Positions 11,808 to 12,552 of a stretch of DNA of 12,552 nt are shown here, in pieces (positions within the stretch are counted from its first letter, which is position 1; each line of letters opens with the position of its first letter). The DNA comes from CAZWSC01 sp964636385 (GTDB taxonomy: Bacteria; Eisenbacteria; RBG-16-71-46; CAIMUX01). The stretch lies in NCBI GenBank assembly GCA_964636385.1, contig CAZWSC010000020.1:1-12552 (forward strand), read 5' to 3'. A program made the position numbers and the translations under genes. The notes under the pieces were generated by a model, which was not told the DNA's origin, searched no databases, and saw only the letters and a list, made by a program, of their open reading frames with translations.

Positions 11808-12552
11808 CTATTCCTCCTGCGTCCGCAGAAGCGCAAGGAAGGCCTCCTGCGGGACGTGAACCGAACCGATCTGCTTCATCTTACGCTTCCCCTCCCGCTG
11901 CTTCTCCAGAAGCTTCCGCTTCCTGCTGATGTCCCCACCATAGCACTTCGCGGTGACATCCTTGCGCATCGCGCTGACAGTCGAGCGGGCGACAATCCTG
12001 CCTCCTATGGCGGCCTGGATGGCGATGACGAACATCTGCCGCGGGATCAGGTTCTTCAACCGGTCAACAAGGTCCCGCCCGCGCTCGTACGCCTTCTCCC
12101 GGTGGACAATAAGGGAGAGCGCGTCGACCGACTCCCCGTTAAGCATGACGTTGAGCTTGACCAGGTCCGACTCCATGTAGTCGAAGAACTCGTAGTCGAG
12201 CGTGGCGTACCCGCGGCTGCCGGACTTCAGGCGATCGTAGAAGTCGTAGATGATCTCGGACAGCGGCATCAGGTACGTCAGCAGGGTCCTGCCGGCGTCC
12301 AGGTACTCCATCCCCTGGAAGTCCCCGCGCCTCTCCTGAACCAGCTTCATCACGTTGCCTACGTAGTCGGGCGGCGTCATGATCCGCGCCTCGATGAAAG
12401 GCTCCGCCATCAGGGCGATGTGGGCAGGATCGGGCAGTTCAGCGGGGCTGTCGCCCCGCAGCATCCCGCCGTCCTCCATGGTGACATTGAGCTGGACATT
12501 CGGAATCGTGGCGATGATGTCGAGCCCGTATTCGCGCTTCAGCCGCTCCTGC
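11808..12552 (-). CDS. lepA: Elongation factor 4 (LepA), C-terminal part, runs off right edge
   Basis: LepA is a ribosome-associated GTPase related to EF-G that helps stalled or mistranslocated ribosomes and 30S biogenesis. Only the last 247 residues are inside the window (the full protein is about 600); the GTPase domain lies beyond. Seen are QERLKREYGLDIIATIPNV, then the EF-G domain V-like stretch EPFIEARIMTPPDYVGNVM and RRGDFQGMEY. The LepA-specific C-terminal domain follows: NGESVDALSLIVHREKAYER, LIPRQMFVIAIQAAIG, the highly conserved basic DVTAKCYGGDISRKRKLLEK and VPQEAFLALL. It ends at TAG 11810-11808. lepA followed by lepB, then hemW, is a common bacterial order and supports one transcript. 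Confidence 0.97.
   Translation of the reverse strand, partial: QERLKREYGLDIIATIPNVQLNVTMEDGGMLRGDSPAELPDPAHIALMAEPFIEARIMTPPDYVGNVMKLVQERRGDFQGMEYLDAGRTLLTYLMPLSEIIYDFYDRLKSGSRGYATLDYEFFDYMESDLVKLNVMLNGESVDALSLIVHREKAYERGRDLVDRLKNLIPRQMFVIAIQAAIGGRIVARSTVSAMRKDVTAKCYGGDISRKRKLLEKQREGKRKMKQIGSVHVPQEAFLALLRTQEE

Noticed and set aside
1..12552. CRISPR arrays, insertion sequences, phage genes, defence systems
   Set aside because: I found no spaced direct repeats, terminal inverted repeats, transposase or integrase motifs. Although a tRNA pair could serve as an integration site, no duplicated tRNA end was found.

Overview
This is a G+C-rich bacterial chromosome segment made almost entirely of housekeeping genes. 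There is no sign of plasmid, phage, transposon or CRISPR content. The organism is a bacterium: it has murB, lepA, signal peptidase I of the bacterial type, dnaJ and hflKC. Its phenylalanyl-tRNA synthetase, however, is of the archaeal/eukaryotic architecture, as known for example in spirochaetes. Together with a kinase of the butyrate kinase family this suggests a fermentative lineage, possibly one without cultured relatives. I cannot name the phylum from the sequence.

Layout. Positions 1-1441 (minus) hold the 5' two thirds or more of a long gene. It encodes a butyrate kinase that runs, without a stop, into what looks like the beginning of a phosphate butyryltransferase domain at the left edge. 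Positions 1612-2055 hold two divergent tRNA genes, Ala(GGC) on minus and Leu(CAA) on plus. Each has a recognisable sigma70-type promoter with a 17-base spacer and a downstream stem-loop. Next on the plus strand come murB (2101-3042) and the membrane-protease regulators hflK (3170-4156) and hflC (4190-5125).

The plus-strand block ends in a 73-base convergent gap. It contains a run of 23 G and a 7-bp GC stem-loop. Everything to the right is on the minus strand. In order of transcription it is lepA (partial, right edge), lepB, hemW, then dnaJ, pheS and pheT. lepA-lepB-hemW is tightly packed. A 126-base gap with a stem-loop and a promoter candidate separates it from dnaJ-pheS-pheT. pheS and pheT overlap by 10 bases.

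The genes serve translation and protein quality control (tRNAs, PheRS, LepA, DnaJ, HflKC), protein export (LepB), cell wall synthesis (MurB), haem handling (HemW) and probably acyl-phosphate ATP formation (the kinase fusion). The most notable points are the apparent kinase-acyltransferase fusion, the archaeal-type PheRS with a four-cysteine zinc-ribbon-like insertion in its beta subunit, and the G23 tract.
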